The notes: a model not told the origin generated them from the letters alone. 38,136 bases of DNA from Flavobacteriaceae bacterium (GCA_030529185.1 JAUMXI010000012.1:1-38136), one strand, 5' to 3'; shown: positions 23,216-32,202, counted from the first letter of the stretch. Program-made: numbers and translations.

Positions 23216-25801
23216 TTGACTAAAATAAAATTCAAAAATACCTTACAATTTTTAATTATCCTAATTTTTAACAATTTTTTAGCACAAATTAGTTCTAAGA
23301 ATGAAATTAAAAATCAAGATAAACCCAGCGACACTCTTTCTTTAAAGAAGGAGCAACTCACGGATATACTTTTTTCAAAAGCAGATAACAGCCGTTTTGA
23401 TGTGAAAAAAAACACATCTTACCTCCTGAGAAACGCACAGGTAAAGTATCAAGATATGCAAATTGATGCAGATTACATCAGTATTGATTGGGAAACAGGC
23501 TTGATGTTCGCCAGAGGAAAAATAGATTCTACAGGAAGAATTATAGAACCTGCCATTGCCACACAAGCAGGAAAAAAATATGAATACAGCGAGGTGAGTT
23601 ATAACTATAAAAACCGCCAAGCCATCGCCTACAACTCCCGAACGGAAGAAGCGGAGGGAATCATCGTAGCTCAAAAAACAAAAAAAACCAACGATTCTGT
23701 CGTTTTTATGAGCCGAGGAATTTATACAACTGACGAGATTTTCAGAGCTAAAAAAGACACACTCCCAGATTACCACCTTTCTGCTTCGCTAATTAAATTA
23801 ATCAAAGGAAGTGGCACAGGTAAGGTGGTGACGGGCCCGATACAGCTCTATATAGAACAAGTACCTACCCCTTTGGTTTTGCCCTTTGCTATTTTGCCAT
23901 TTACGGAATCGCGTTCATCAGGGATTATTATTCCAAGCTTTGGAGAGCGACAAGATGTAGGCTTTTACATTAATGGATTAGGGTATTATCAGCCTATTGG
24001 AAAGTATTTTGATTTAAAAGTTTTAGCCGATTTTTACACCAAGGGAAGTTGGAACATTCGCCCTGAAATTAATTATAAAAAGAATTATAAATACAATGGA
24101 GCATTCCTTTTGGACGTTGGAACTACAGTAAGGGGAATAAAGGGTTTAGATGATTACTCTAAATCCAGCACATACCGAATCAACTGGCGACACCAACAAG
24201 ATATAAAAGCCAATCCTTTTCTTCAGTTTTCGGCTTCGGTAGATGTAGTAAGTAATAAATTCTACAACAACAATATTAATAACAGATATATTTTTAATGA
24301 AAATGTGCTGAATGCTCAGCAAAACTCCTCTATTACTCTAACGAAAAGGTTTCTGAATCTCCCGCTGACCATCACAGGAAACGCCTATTATTCGCAGAAC
24401 TTTTCTACTGGGTTGGTAGATTTACGATTGCCGTCTATCACAGGAAGTTTCAACCAGTTTTACCTTTTCACACCGAAAAGCGGAGTAAGGTCGGGCATTT
24501 TAGAAAACATCAATATAAATACAAGGTTTGATTTTAGAAACCAAGTGACCGCCAAGCAAGACGAGTTATTCACCCAAGCAATGTGGGACAAGATGAGATA
24601 TGCTGGTAAAAACACCACCAGCATTAGCTCCACTACTACTTTTCTCAGATATTTTAATCTTTCCATCAATGCGAATGTAGATGCTGTTTTGGTAAATAAA
24701 ACGATTAGAAAACATTATAACCCAAATAATAAACGCGTAGAAAACACTACTCAAAAAGGAATATCTGGATATGCGACCTTCAATACAGGAGCCTCGCTTC
24801 GTACTACAATTTACGGAATGCTCAAATTTGGAAAAAACAGTAAAATTCAAGCGATTAGACATGTATTAACGCCAAGTATCGGATTTTCTTACACGCCAGA
24901 TTTTAGCACCAAAGGCTGGGGGTATTACCAAGACTATATCGATGCGAATGGAACGCCTATTCCTTACTCTATCTTTGAAGGTAGCATTTATAGCTCGCCA
25001 AGCAGAGGGCTCTCCAAATCCATTAGCTTTAATTTTAGCAATAATATAGAAATGAAAGTGAGAGCTAAAAAAGATTCTACCGCAGAAACCAAAAAAATTA
25101 AAATATTTGAAAACATTGGGGTGAATTTCAGCTATAATGCCGCCGCAGAGAAATTTAAATGGTCGAACATCAGCATCAACGCTCAAAACTCTTTCTTCAA
25201 GCATAAATTAAGCATTAATTACAGTGCTTCCTTTGACCCGTATAAAATTGATTTTGATGCAGATAACAACATCAAGAAAAGGCTTGATAAGTTGGGAAGT
25301 TTTAGGCTTCAATATTTCAATTTAGGAGCAAGTTTTGGTTTGCACGATATTTTAAAATTTAAAAACCAAGACGAAGAACCACTTGAGCAACGCTACAAAA
25401 CGCGTGGAACTGTAATGAATGAACCTTACTTTTTTGATGAAGACAATTACGCTCGTTTTAGGCAAGATTGGACGCTGAATGTTAATGCCAATTACTCTTA
25501 TAATCACAATCTTAATGGGAAAAACAATTCTTCGGCTTCCATTGGTCTGAATGGCAGTCTGAAACTTACTCCTTATTGGAATATCACTGCAAGTGCTCAC
25601 TATGATGTTGTAAATAAGACCATTGCGTATTCCAGACTAGGTTTCTCTCGCGACCAAAGGAGTTTTAGCATTAATTTCAACTGGGTGCCAGTGGGGCAAT
25701 ATAAGGTTTATGATTTCTTCATCGGAATCAAAGCAAATATCTTAAAAGATGCCTTGAAATACGAAAACAGAAGTTTTATTCAGCCCAATAGTTCGTTTTA
25801 A
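23216..25801 (+). CDS. lptD: LPS assembly protein LptD, Bacteroidota type
   Basis: An 861-residue outer-membrane protein that inserts lipopolysaccharide into the outer leaflet. Residues 1-23 are a signal peptide (LIILIFNNFLA before QISS). Residues about 60-215 form the OstA/LptA-like beta-taco (KNTSYLLRNAQVKYQDMQID, then repeated strands DSTGRIIEPAIATQ and IIVAQKTKKTNDSVVFMSRG). The LptD plug-barrel start is PTPLVLPFAILPFTESRSSG and IIIPSFGERQDVGFYINGLG, the family signature. A large beta-barrel with alternating aromatic strands follows to the end. The start is TTG: the signal peptide begins there and no in-frame ATG lies between it and the upstream gene. It is divergent from the amidase. Confidence 0.92.
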   Translation: MTKIKFKNTLQFLIILIFNNFLAQISSKNEIKNQDKPSDTLSLKKEQLTDILFSKADNSRFDVKKNTSYLLRNAQVKYQDMQIDADYISIDWETGLMFARGKIDSTGRIIEPAIATQAGKKYEYSEVSYNYKNRQAIAYNSRTEEAEGIIVAQKTKKTNDSVVFMSRGIYTTDEIFRAKKDTLPDYHLSASLIKLIKGSGTGKVVTGPIQLYIEQVPTPLVLPFAILPFTESRSSGIIIPSFGERQDVGFYINGLGYYQPIGKYFDLKVLADFYTKGSWNIRPEINYKKNYKYNGAFLLDVGTTVRGIKGLDDYSKSSTYRINWRHQQDIKANPFLQFSASVDVVSNKFYNNNINNRYIFNENVLNAQQNSSITLTKRFLNLPLTITGNAYYSQNFSTGLVDLRLPSITGSFNQFYLFTPKSGVRSGILENININTRFDFRNQVTAKQDELFTQAMWDKMRYAGKNTTSISSTTTFLRYFNLSINANVDAVLVNKTIRKHYNPNNKRVENTTQKGISGYATFNTGASLRTTIYGMLKFGKNSKIQAIRHVLTPSIGFSYTPDFSTKGWGYYQDYIDANGTPIPYSIFEGSIYSSPSRGLSKSISFNFSNNIEMKVRAKKDSTAETKKIKIFENIGVNFSYNAAAEKFKWSNISINAQNSFFKHKLSINYSASFDPYKIDFDADNNIKKRLDKLGSFRLQYFNLGASFGLHDILKFKNQDEEPLEQRYKTRGTVMNEPYFFDEDNYARFRQDWTLNVNANYSYNHNLNGKNNSSASIGLNGSLKLTPYWNITASAHYDVVNKTIAYSRLGFSRDQRSFSINFNWVPVGQYKVYDFFIGIKANILKDALKYENRSFIQPNSSF

Positions 25802-25816
25802 AAAATTAAGTTTTTG

Positions 25817-25824
25817 TATATTTG
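25817..25824 (+). promoter_or_regulatory. -7 promoter element of ridA
   Basis: TATATTTG, 78 bases upstream of the ridA start. The leader contains an inverted repeat TAGCAATA / TATTGCTA (25846-25853 and 25881-25888). A five-codon frame MKTK at 25892-25906 ends at the ridA start codon. Confidence 0.4.
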
Positions 25825-25902
25825 TCGGCGAGTTAATTTTTTTAATAGCAATAGAATTGAGAATATTTTTGATATTAAAGTATTGCTAAAAATGAAAACC
25901 AA

Positions 25903-26283
25903 ATGAAAAAAGTAATTTCTTCAAATAATGCACCATCAGCCATTGGGCCTTATGCTCAGGCAATTTTAGCCAATGGTATTTTATATATTTCGGGGCAAAT
26001 TCCAGTCGTTCCTGAAACGGGAAAGATTTTGGAGGGAATAGAGGAGGAAACACATCAAGTGATGAAAAATCTATCTGCCATTTTAGAAGAAGCAGGAATG
26101 AACTTTTCCAATGTAGTAAAATCTCAAATTTTCTTGAAAAACATTGAGGATTTTCCGATAGTGAATGAGATTTACGCCTATTATTTTACTAAAAATCAAT
26201 ACCCTGCGAGGGAAACCATTCAAGTGGCTGAACTTCCTAAAAATGTAAATATAGAAATTTCAATGATTGCACACCAAGATTAG
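25903..26283 (+). CDS. ridA: RidA family reactive intermediate/imine deaminase
   Basis: A 126-residue YjgF/YER057c/UK114 protein. RidA hydrolyses 2-aminoacrylate and related imines, protecting PLP enzymes. The catalytic arginine is Arg103 in YPARETIQV and the following VAELPKNVNIEISMIA is the family C-terminus, with Glu118 in the site. The N-terminal NAPSAIGPYAQAI and YISGQIP match canonical members at standard length. A membrane-protein gene starts 4 bases after its stop, so both are probably on one transcript. Confidence 0.95.
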   Translation: MKKVISSNNAPSAIGPYAQAILANGILYISGQIPVVPETGKILEGIEEETHQVMKNLSAILEEAGMNFSNVVKSQIFLKNIEDFPIVNEIYAYYFTKNQYPARETIQVAELPKNVNIEISMIAHQD

Positions 26284-26287
26284 AAAA

Positions 26288-26710
26288 ATGAATTTTTTAA
26301 GAAATACTTTTGCTGTATTTATAGGGCTTTTTGTAGCGATAATCATCATTACTATCGGGTTGAAAATCAACTCTGATTGGGGAGCGGATTTAATGCCTTT
26401 TGCACAATGGCACAAGCTTTTAAAAGAAAATCAAAACAATGCTTGGTTTTTCATTACTTTATTAATTTCTTCTGGGATAGCCTCTAGCATTGGAGGAATC
26501 ACCACAGCGATTTTAGTGAAATATGCCAAAGTAGCCTATTCTATGCTGATAGGTTTTATTTTACTGTTTTTAGCTGTTTTGGATATTATTATTTTTTCTC
26601 CTCATCCTACTTTTTATCAAATTGGGATTTTCTTAACTTTCTTCCCATTTTCTTGGGTTGGGGGCAAAATCATTGAAGTGTTTTTTGATTCAAAAAATAA
26701 AAAAGAGTAG
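26288..26710 (+). CDS. Hypothetical membrane protein
   Basis: A 140-residue protein with four hydrophobic segments at about residues 5-25, 52-72, 80-102 and 110-130. No catalytic motif or known domain is recognised. ATG at 26288 is chosen in preference to an upstream TTG inside ridA. The C-terminus is charged (DSKNKKE). The gene shares its end with a small hairpin and is convergent with mazG. Its tight linkage to ridA implies co-expression, not a shared pathway. Confidence 0.7.
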   Translation: MNFLRNTFAVFIGLFVAIIIITIGLKINSDWGADLMPFAQWHKLLKENQNNAWFFITLLISSGIASSIGGITTAILVKYAKVAYSMLIGFILLFLAVLDIIIFSPHPTFYQIGIFLTFFPFSWVGGKIIEVFFDSKNKKE

Positions 26711-26723
26711 TTTCGCACTACTC
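26705..26723. terminator. Short convergent terminator hairpin
   Basis: Stem GAGTAG / CTACTC (26705-26710 and 26718-26723) with a 7-base loop, covering both stop codons; A-rich to the left and T-rich to the right. Confidence 0.5.
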
Positions 26724-27485
26724 CATTTTCTTTGCTTCTTCCCAAAGAGAATCCATTTCTTGTAAGGTCATTTCTGAAAGTGATTTGCCCTTTTCTTGGG
26801 CTAATTTCTCCACTTGTTTAAAACGAGAGATAAATTTAAGGTTTGTTTTCTCCAAAGCACTATCTGCATTCAAACCTTTGATACGAGCATAATTGACTAA
26901 CGAGAAAAAGACATCGCCCAATTCGGCTTCTTGTTTTTCTTTTTCGGTTTCTTGATGAAGTTCCTTTAGCTCCTCCTCTACTTTTTTCCACGCTTCATCG
27001 GCATTGGGAAAATCAAAACCTACGCCTTTGGCTTTATCTTGAATCCTAAATGCTTTAACCATTGAAGGCAGAGCTTTGGGCACTCCTGATAAAACCGACT
27101 GATTTCCTTCTTTTAATTTCAATTTTTCCCAATTCTGTTTCACAGTTTCCTCGTCTTCCGCTTTGGCATCACCATAAATATGCGGATGGCGGAAAATCAG
27201 TTTTTCACAAAGGGAATTTAAAACATCGGCAATATCAAATGCGTTTTGTTCCGAACCAATTTTAGCATAAAAAACCAAATGAAGCAAAACATCGCCCAAC
27301 TCCTTTTTAATCTCATGCATATCTTCCTCTACCAAAGCATCAGAAAGTTCATAAACCTCCTCTAAAGTAAGATGGCGAAGGCTTTGCAAGGTTTGTTTTC
27401 TATCCCAAGGGCACTTCTCTCGGAGCTCGTCCATAATATCCAGCAATCGCCCAAAAGCTTGTAATTTATCTTCTCTTGTATTCAT
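26718..27485 (-). CDS. mazG: Nucleoside triphosphate pyrophosphohydrolase MazG
   Basis: A 255-residue tandem-domain MazG that hydrolyses (d)NTPs to monophosphates and pyrophosphate, sanitising the pool. The first domain has LREKCPWDRKQTLQSLRHLT, then EEVYELSDAL and ELGDVLLHLVFY, giving the EExxE and ExxD metal motifs. The second has KKVEEELKEL and ELGDVFFSLVNYAR. The standard FRHPHIYGD and NWEKLK blocks lie between. The longer frame starts at 27518, but that ATG lies inside a hairpin terminator, so the ATG at 27485 is used. Length is close to E. coli MazG. Confidence 0.93.
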   Translation of the reverse strand: MNTREDKLQAFGRLLDIMDELREKCPWDRKQTLQSLRHLTLEEVYELSDALVEEDMHEIKKELGDVLLHLVFYAKIGSEQNAFDIADVLNSLCEKLIFRHPHIYGDAKAEDEETVKQNWEKLKLKEGNQSVLSGVPKALPSMVKAFRIQDKAKGVGFDFPNADEAWKKVEEELKELHQETEKEKQEAELGDVFFSLVNYARIKGLNADSALEKTNLKFISRFKQVEKLAQEKGKSLSEMTLQEMDSLWEEAKKME

Positions 27486-27505
27486 CGTTTTTTTGATAAA
27501 AATAA

Positions 27506-27532
27506 AAAACTTTGACATTTCGCCAAAGTTTT
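27506..27532 (-). terminator. Terminator between DUF5606 gene and mazG
   Basis: Stem AAAACTTTG / CAAAGTTTT (27506-27514 and 27524-27532) with a T-rich run after it on the minus strand. It indicates that mazG has its own transcription start or depends on readthrough. Confidence 0.7.
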
Positions 27533-27544
27533 TTTGATTTCTAA

Positions 27545-27955
27545 TTAAGCCTCTTCTTTTTTCGTAAAACTATTTGGAGTAATATATCCTGCTTTCTGCA
27601 ACAGGTTATACCACTGAGCCAATTTCTTAATATCAGAATCATAAACTCTTTCCTCATCATAGTTTGGAAGCACTTCGGCCATAAAGGTTCTTAATTCGTC
27701 GTGAGAAGATTTATGAGAAATTGTCGGTTTGTAATCTTCTTTTTTAGCAATGTTTTCAAACACCTCAAAAAGTGGAACTTCATTATCGGTAGTAAATATT
27801 GAAATATTATCCAACAAACTTACTTGGCTGGAATTGGAGATGCTTACTTTCTTTTTCGTCACTACATCTTCTATGATAAAACCGTTTCTCAATTGAGAAA
27901 TCAACTTGAATAATCCTGGTTTTCCTGAAATTGAAATAATTTTTTCTAATTGCAT
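27545..27955 (-). CDS. DUF5606 family protein
   Basis: A 136-residue cytoplasmic protein with an N-terminal beta-rich, SH3-like region (KIISISGKPGLFKLISQLRN then GFIIEDVVTKKKVSI) and a helical C-terminus (LPNYDEERVYDSDIKKLAQW). I recognise it as the Bacteroidota DUF5606 family, whose role is not known. The gene stands 37 bases after def on the same strand and may be part of the ruvX-def unit. It ends at a terminator. Confidence 0.8.
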   Translation of the reverse strand: MQLEKIISISGKPGLFKLISQLRNGFIIEDVVTKKKVSISNSSQVSLLDNISIFTTDNEVPLFEVFENIAKKEDYKPTISHKSSHDELRTFMAEVLPNYDEERVYDSDIKKLAQWYNLLQKAGYITPNSFTKKEEA

Positions 27956-27992
27956 ATTAATTTTATTTTAATTCTAATTTTAAGTTCTTTTT

Positions 27993-28565
27993 TTATTTTG
28001 GAAATCTCATTTTATAGCCAACATTAATGTTGCCTTCGCTTATCTTAGTTAGCTTCCCTTTGATGATTTTTTTCTTCAAAGCTCCTAATTTATCAGTAAA
28101 TAAAATCCCCTCTATATGGTCGTATTCGTGCTGAATAACCCTTGCTCTAATGTCTGAAAAAGTCTCTGTATGTTTTACGAAATTTTCATCGTAATACTCT
28201 ATCACGATGGTTTCCTTTCTACAAACATCTTCACGGACATCTGGAATGCTCAAACAGCCTTCATTAAATTTCCATTCCTCACCTTTTTCCTCTAAAATTT
28301 TAGCATTAATAAAAACTTTCTTAAAATTTTTGAGTTTATCGGCAATATCAAGATAATCTTCATCTTCTGCCAAAGGGCGAATGTCTATCACAAAAAGGCG
28401 AATTCCTAAGCCAATTTGTGGAGCTGCCAAACCAATTCCGTGAGCATCATACATTGTTTCAAACATATTGTCTATCAATGTTTTCAGCTCTGGATAATCT
28501 GGCGTAATATCTTTTGCTACCTTACGAAGCACGGGGTCTCCGTAAGCACGAATAGGTAAAATCAT
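27993..28565 (-). CDS. def: Peptide deformylase
   Basis: A 190-residue metalloenzyme that removes the formyl group from the initiator methionine. The three motifs are complete: GIGLAAPQIG (43-52), EGCLSIP with metal ligand Cys104, and QHEYDHIEG with His146, Glu147 and His150. An insertion at residues about 63-80 (RPLAEDEDYLDIADKLKN) lengthens the loop after the second strand, as in other Bacteroidota. The start codon overlaps the ruvX stop by 4 bases (ATGA), so translation is coupled. Confidence 0.96.
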   Translation of the reverse strand: MILPIRAYGDPVLRKVAKDITPDYPELKTLIDNMFETMYDAHGIGLAAPQIGLGIRLFVIDIRPLAEDEDYLDIADKLKNFKKVFINAKILEEKGEEWKFNEGCLSIPDVREDVCRKETIVIEYYDENFVKHTETFSDIRARVIQHEYDHIEGILFTDKLGALKKKIIKGKLTKISEGNINVGYKMRFPK

Positions 28566-28975
28566 ATTTTTTTCTCTAAATATTGTTGCAAAATAAGCGT
28601 TGCACTTACTTTATCTATTAATCCTTTTTCTTGCCGTTGTTTTTTGTTTTTCCCACTTTGGCTAATGAAATAAGAGGCTATTTTTGAAGTAAATCTCTCA
28701 TCAAAACGCTCTACTCTTATCAAAGGAAATTCTTGTTTAAAACTTTCTATAAATTTTAAAATGTCTGTTTCTACCTCGGACATTTCTCCTTTTAAATCCA
28801 CTGGCTGACCAACCACAATAGCCTCCACTTGGTTTTGATGAAAATAATTTTTCAAATATTCCATCAAACGGGGAGTTTCTATGGTTTCTAATCCGCTAGC
28901 AATCATCTGCAAGTCGTCCGTCGCAGCCAAGCCACATCGTTTTTTACCATAATCTATTGCCAAAATTTGTCCCAT
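28562..28975 (-). CDS. ruvX: Holliday junction resolvase-like RuvX/YqgF
   Basis: A 137-residue YqgF/RuvX nuclease of the RNase H fold, linked to maturation of the 16S rRNA 5' end and to Holliday junctions. The acidic motifs are LAIDYGKKRCGLA (Asp8), IVVGQPVDLKGEMSE, VERFDERFTS and the C-terminal KVSATLILQQYL, with the preceding Asp. The gene overlaps def by 4 bases. A TACTTTTG promoter element ends 4 bases before the ATG, so the mRNA is probably leaderless. Confidence 0.94.
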   Translation of the reverse strand: MGQILAIDYGKKRCGLAATDDLQMIASGLETIETPRLMEYLKNYFHQNQVEAIVVGQPVDLKGEMSEVETDILKFIESFKQEFPLIRVERFDERFTSKIASYFISQSGKNKKQRQEKGLIDKVSATLILQQYLEKKI

Positions 28976-28979
28976 TGGG

Positions 28980-28987
28980 CAAAAGTA
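28980..28987 (-). promoter_or_regulatory. -7 promoter element of ruvX
   Basis: Minus-strand TACTTTTG (TAnnTTTG) ends 4 bases before the ATG at 28975. A TTTG at 29004-29007 is present but only 16 bases upstream, short of the usual 19-20. A second -7-like element, TAGATTTG, lies at 29004-29011. Confidence 0.45.
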
Positions 28988-29039
28988 ATGATTTTTTATT
29001 TTACAAATCTAAAAATATTCAATTTTATTTTGGCTCAAA

Positions 29040-29070
29040 AAAAGTCAGCCCAAAATTTTGACTGACTTTT
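29040..29070 (-). terminator. Terminator of the metal-uptake operon
   Basis: Stem AAAAGTCAG / CTGACTTTT (29040-29048 and 29062-29070) with a T-tract on the minus strand, 11 bases after the lipoprotein stop. Confidence 0.82.
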
Positions 29071-29081
29071 CATTAATTTCA

Positions 29082-30047
29082 TTACATCCAAAAACCGCCA
29101 CTTTCTGGGTCTATATCACCTCCTAAAATATAATCTTCCACATCGTCTTCCGAGATACCGTAATACTCTGCTAAATCTTTAAAATATTGGTCTGTTTCTT
29201 CTCTTGTAAGTCCATCATAACCAACTACTACAAAAGGAATTTTTTGGTAAAAATCCGTCACAGATTGACGCCTTGCTCTACGAGAAGGATTATTAGCGTC
29301 TTCAAACTTTCCATTTGCCCCCATTTTATTTTGCTTGAAATGATTTAGCCTCACCACCATATTAAATCTCGTTTGTTTGAGTTCTTTCTTAAAAAGAAAA
29401 TACCCTTTTAGCCCAACAGGACTGCCCAATAATTTTACATTAGGATTCTTTCTGTCAAACATTTGGTCATCGGGATTGGTATCTCTGTATTCATAAGTAT
29501 ATAAATGAGCAAAGAATTCCAATTTAGGTGCTGTAAATACTCGCCCAGTTTTAAAATTAGTGTATTTATCCACTGTAAAGAAATGTTGATGAATAGGCAA
29601 TTGCTCAGGAGTAAGGTATTGATAATTAATCCTTTCCCCAGCACTATTGTAATAAATAATCTCCATCGCATACCTTGTTCCTTCCTCCGATGAGGCAATC
29701 ACCTCAATGGCATCATCGTCCTTTCGTTTGGACTTGCCTTTATCTATGGTTCTTTTTACCCCTTGTGGCGTTTGCTCAAAAATTACTTTTTGCACCATTG
29801 GCAAAATAGGAATATCCAGCTCTGGATTTCCATGAAAATTTTTCCCGTGCAGGTGTCCTTGGCGGATAATCACCTCTACTTTTGCCCAATTATCATGTCC
29901 TTTTTCTTTATCATAATCAGAGGAATACACTGGTAATCTGCCTTCTACGGGAATCTCATTATAAACATGAATATCATATCTACAAGAAAACATCAATAAA
30001 CTGAATACTGCTAAAAATATAACTTGAAATAAAAATTTACTTTTCAT
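29082..30047 (-). CDS. Putative lipoprotein of a metal-uptake operon
   Basis: A 321-residue exported protein with a lipobox LMFS-Cys22, so it is probably anchored in the outer membrane or periplasmic side. I recognise no domain. Near residue 60 it has a histidine-rich stretch (RQGHLHGKNFHGNPELD), and the middle has HQHFFTVD. The C-terminus is acidic (YFKDLAEYYGISEDDVEDYI). The gene starts 9 bases after the TonB receptor and is certainly co-transcribed. His-rich patches next to a ZnuD-like receptor suggest a metal-binding or delivery partner, which is inference. Confidence 0.72.
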   Translation of the reverse strand: MKSKFLFQVIFLAVFSLLMFSCRYDIHVYNEIPVEGRLPVYSSDYDKEKGHDNWAKVEVIIRQGHLHGKNFHGNPELDIPILPMVQKVIFEQTPQGVKRTIDKGKSKRKDDDAIEVIASSEEGTRYAMEIIYYNSAGERINYQYLTPEQLPIHQHFFTVDKYTNFKTGRVFTAPKLEFFAHLYTYEYRDTNPDDQMFDRKNPNVKLLGSPVGLKGYFLFKKELKQTRFNMVVRLNHFKQNKMGANGKFEDANNPSRRARRQSVTDFYQKIPFVVVGYDGLTREETDQYFKDLAEYYGISEDDVEDYILGGDIDPESGGFWM

Positions 30048-30056
30048 AAAAAATGT

Positions 30057-32096
30057 TTAAAAATTATAATTAATTCTGATTTGAAAATTTCTGCCCATTC
30101 CGTGAGCAAAATATCTAAACTTATCGGTATAGTCCTTGTACAGCTGGTTGGTAGCGTTATTTACCTCAAAAATAAAATTCATATTCTTAACTAAATCTGC
30201 TCCCAAAGAAATATTTAATAAATGATAAGCTGATGGAGAATCTGGCAACAAATCCGTTTCCTCACTAAATCGCCATTGCTTATTTACCCAATAATGCTCC
30301 AATGAAACATAGGCATTTTTTAAAGGCAATTTAAAATCCAAACGATGCAAAACATTTTCTGGTGAAATGCTCGGGAAATAATAATTCTCCGTAAGATTGG
30401 AAGCGTGAATCAAAGAGGCTTTTGCTCGGTAATCCAGCCAGTCAAAAGCTTTGTATTTCACATCTAAATCTACCCCACGAAAGAAAGCATCGGATTGTTT
30501 ATAACGAAACACTCTAAACTCTCCAGCCCACTCAGTTCTATACTCATCTGTAGGCATTTCATAGATAAAGCCCTTAATCTTTTGAAGGAAAAAATCGGCA
30601 GAAATAGAAAGTTTATCTCTTTTAAAATTTAGCTTTGTACTCCATTTCAAAGCCTTTTCAAGGTTAAGATTAGAATCTCCGTAGAGATAAAAAGCACTCC
30701 CGTGATGAACTCCATCGCTAAATAACTCAATGGCTTCTGGTGGTCGCCAAGCCGTTCCAATATTGGAAGACAGAGAAAAATGCTTTCCAAAAGATTTCCC
30801 TATTCCAAAACTATAGCTAAAATTTTGAAACGCCCTGTCTTTGGTATAAAACTTACCAAAACGATTGTAGCCCACAGCAAGGAAATTCTTGTAATCATAA
30901 CGAAAACCCGCATTCAAAAGCCAAGAATTTTTCTCATAATCTGCCGAAATATACGCTCCGAAATTCGTGGTAAGGAAAGTCGGCAAGATGGAATTTACAC
31001 CCGTTCCTGGCACATTTTGATTCCTCTGATGAGATAAACTCAGCCCAAGATAATTTTTAAAATATTGGAGTTGTTTTTGAAAATCCAACGATGCCGTATG
31101 CGTCATCATTTCCACATCTAAAGTGGGCTTATCAGCAAAAGCACCTCTTCGCGAATCATACTCTTGCCTATGATTTTTTTGAAAAGAATAAGTAGCGTTT
31201 AATTTTCCAAAATCTCTATTGCTTTCCAAATTAATCTTCGCCAAATGATGCTTTACATCTTGGTTGGGCAAACCAATACGATAGGAAAAACCTCCCTTTT
31301 CTATCGGTCTTCCAGATAAAATTCTCAAATCCAAATCCTCTCTATTTCCGATGCGAGAGCCGCTATAAACGCCCAATTTTGTAGAAAAATAACTATAAAA
31401 AAACTCCGTTTTTTCCTTTGGCATTTGATAGCCTACATTAATGGAATAATTTAATTCCTTAACGCCAGTATTTTCTACAAAATAATCGGCTGTTTTGTAA
31501 TCTCCCGCTCGTTTCACGCTGGATTGCACCCGCCACGCAAAAACATTATCTTCGTGATAATTCCCTTGTAGCATTAAGTTTCCTGCCCCTTTCCACGAGT
31601 TGGACTCTCCTATTAATTGAATTTTCCCTCCGATATTTTGCCCAAAATATGGTAATTTTTCACTCTTCAAAAGAACTACTCCACCCATTGCATTGGCTCC
31701 ATATTTCACAGCTTCTGCGCCTTTTATTACCTCTATATTTTGAGCCAAAAATGGGTCTATTTCAGGGGCGTGGTCGTGTCCCCACTGCTGACTTTCAATC
31801 TTCACGCCGTTATTCAACACCATAATTCTTTGGTTTGAAAGTCCTTGAATAACTGGTTTAGAAATATTAGCACCACTCTGTAAAAGCGTAATCCCCGCAA
31901 TGTTTTTTAGCGTATTGGCCAAATTTCCTCCGCTTGATTTTTCTAAATCTTTCTTGCTAACTTGTAAGCTTACTTTAAACTTATGAGAAACTGCTGGTTT
32001 GCTAATGTTAATCGTGTCTATCTTATTGGTTTCCTGAGCAGATAAGCACATAATTCCACTCAAAGAAGCCAATAATAAACTTTTTCTTCCTTTCAT
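30057..32096 (-). CDS. TonB-dependent outer-membrane receptor, ZnuD-like
   Basis: A 679-residue receptor with a signal peptide (1-20), a plug domain from about residue 50 (QVSKKDLEKSSGGNLANTLK then NIAGITLLQSGANISKPVIQG) and a barrel ending in the terminal phenylalanine (RINYNF). The plug contains Trp105-Gly-His-Asp-His109-Ala followed by EIDPF and IEVIKG. The DHA-x3-DP pattern and the following GANAMGGVV resemble the zinc receptor ZnuD of Neisseria, so a metal (probably zinc) substrate is inferred. The barrel has additional His. The gene lies between a His/Cys-rich small protein and a lipoprotein, all minus strand. Confidence 0.87.
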   Translation of the reverse strand: MKGRKSLLLASLSGIMCLSAQETNKIDTINISKPAVSHKFKVSLQVSKKDLEKSSGGNLANTLKNIAGITLLQSGANISKPVIQGLSNQRIMVLNNGVKIESQQWGHDHAPEIDPFLAQNIEVIKGAEAVKYGANAMGGVVLLKSEKLPYFGQNIGGKIQLIGESNSWKGAGNLMLQGNYHEDNVFAWRVQSSVKRAGDYKTADYFVENTGVKELNYSINVGYQMPKEKTEFFYSYFSTKLGVYSGSRIGNREDLDLRILSGRPIEKGGFSYRIGLPNQDVKHHLAKINLESNRDFGKLNATYSFQKNHRQEYDSRRGAFADKPTLDVEMMTHTASLDFQKQLQYFKNYLGLSLSHQRNQNVPGTGVNSILPTFLTTNFGAYISADYEKNSWLLNAGFRYDYKNFLAVGYNRFGKFYTKDRAFQNFSYSFGIGKSFGKHFSLSSNIGTAWRPPEAIELFSDGVHHGSAFYLYGDSNLNLEKALKWSTKLNFKRDKLSISADFFLQKIKGFIYEMPTDEYRTEWAGEFRVFRYKQSDAFFRGVDLDVKYKAFDWLDYRAKASLIHASNLTENYYFPSISPENVLHRLDFKLPLKNAYVSLEHYWVNKQWRFSEETDLLPDSPSAYHLLNISLGADLVKNMNFIFEVNNATNQLYKDYTDKFRYFAHGMGRNFQIRINYNF

Positions 32097-32162
32097 TTAT
32101 TTAACTGAAAACCTGTTTATTAATACCTTTAACTTAAAAAATCAAAATAGCCAAACATTGCC

Positions 32163-32180
32163 TTTCTAAAATTTTAGAAA
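32163..32180. repeat. Perfect 18-bp AT-rich palindrome
   Basis: TTTCTAAA next to ATTTTAGAAA form a perfect 18-base palindrome between the His/Cys-rich gene (stop at 32203) and the receptor gene (start at 32096). It may be a terminator-like element or a regulator site. No TAnnTTTG promoter is evident downstream of it for the receptor. Confidence 0.45.
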
Positions 32181-32202
32181 AGCGAAAAATCATTCAACTA
32201 TA

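Noticed and set aside
27486-27518. Longer N-terminus of MazG starting at 27518
   Set aside because: That start lies in a terminator hairpin and adds residues (MSKFFIFIKKT) absent from the family.
32125-32160. Sigma-54-like element upstream of the TonB receptor
   Set aside because: Minus-strand TTTGGC and TTTTGA are only 7 bases apart between GG and GA, not 10, so the spacing is wrong.
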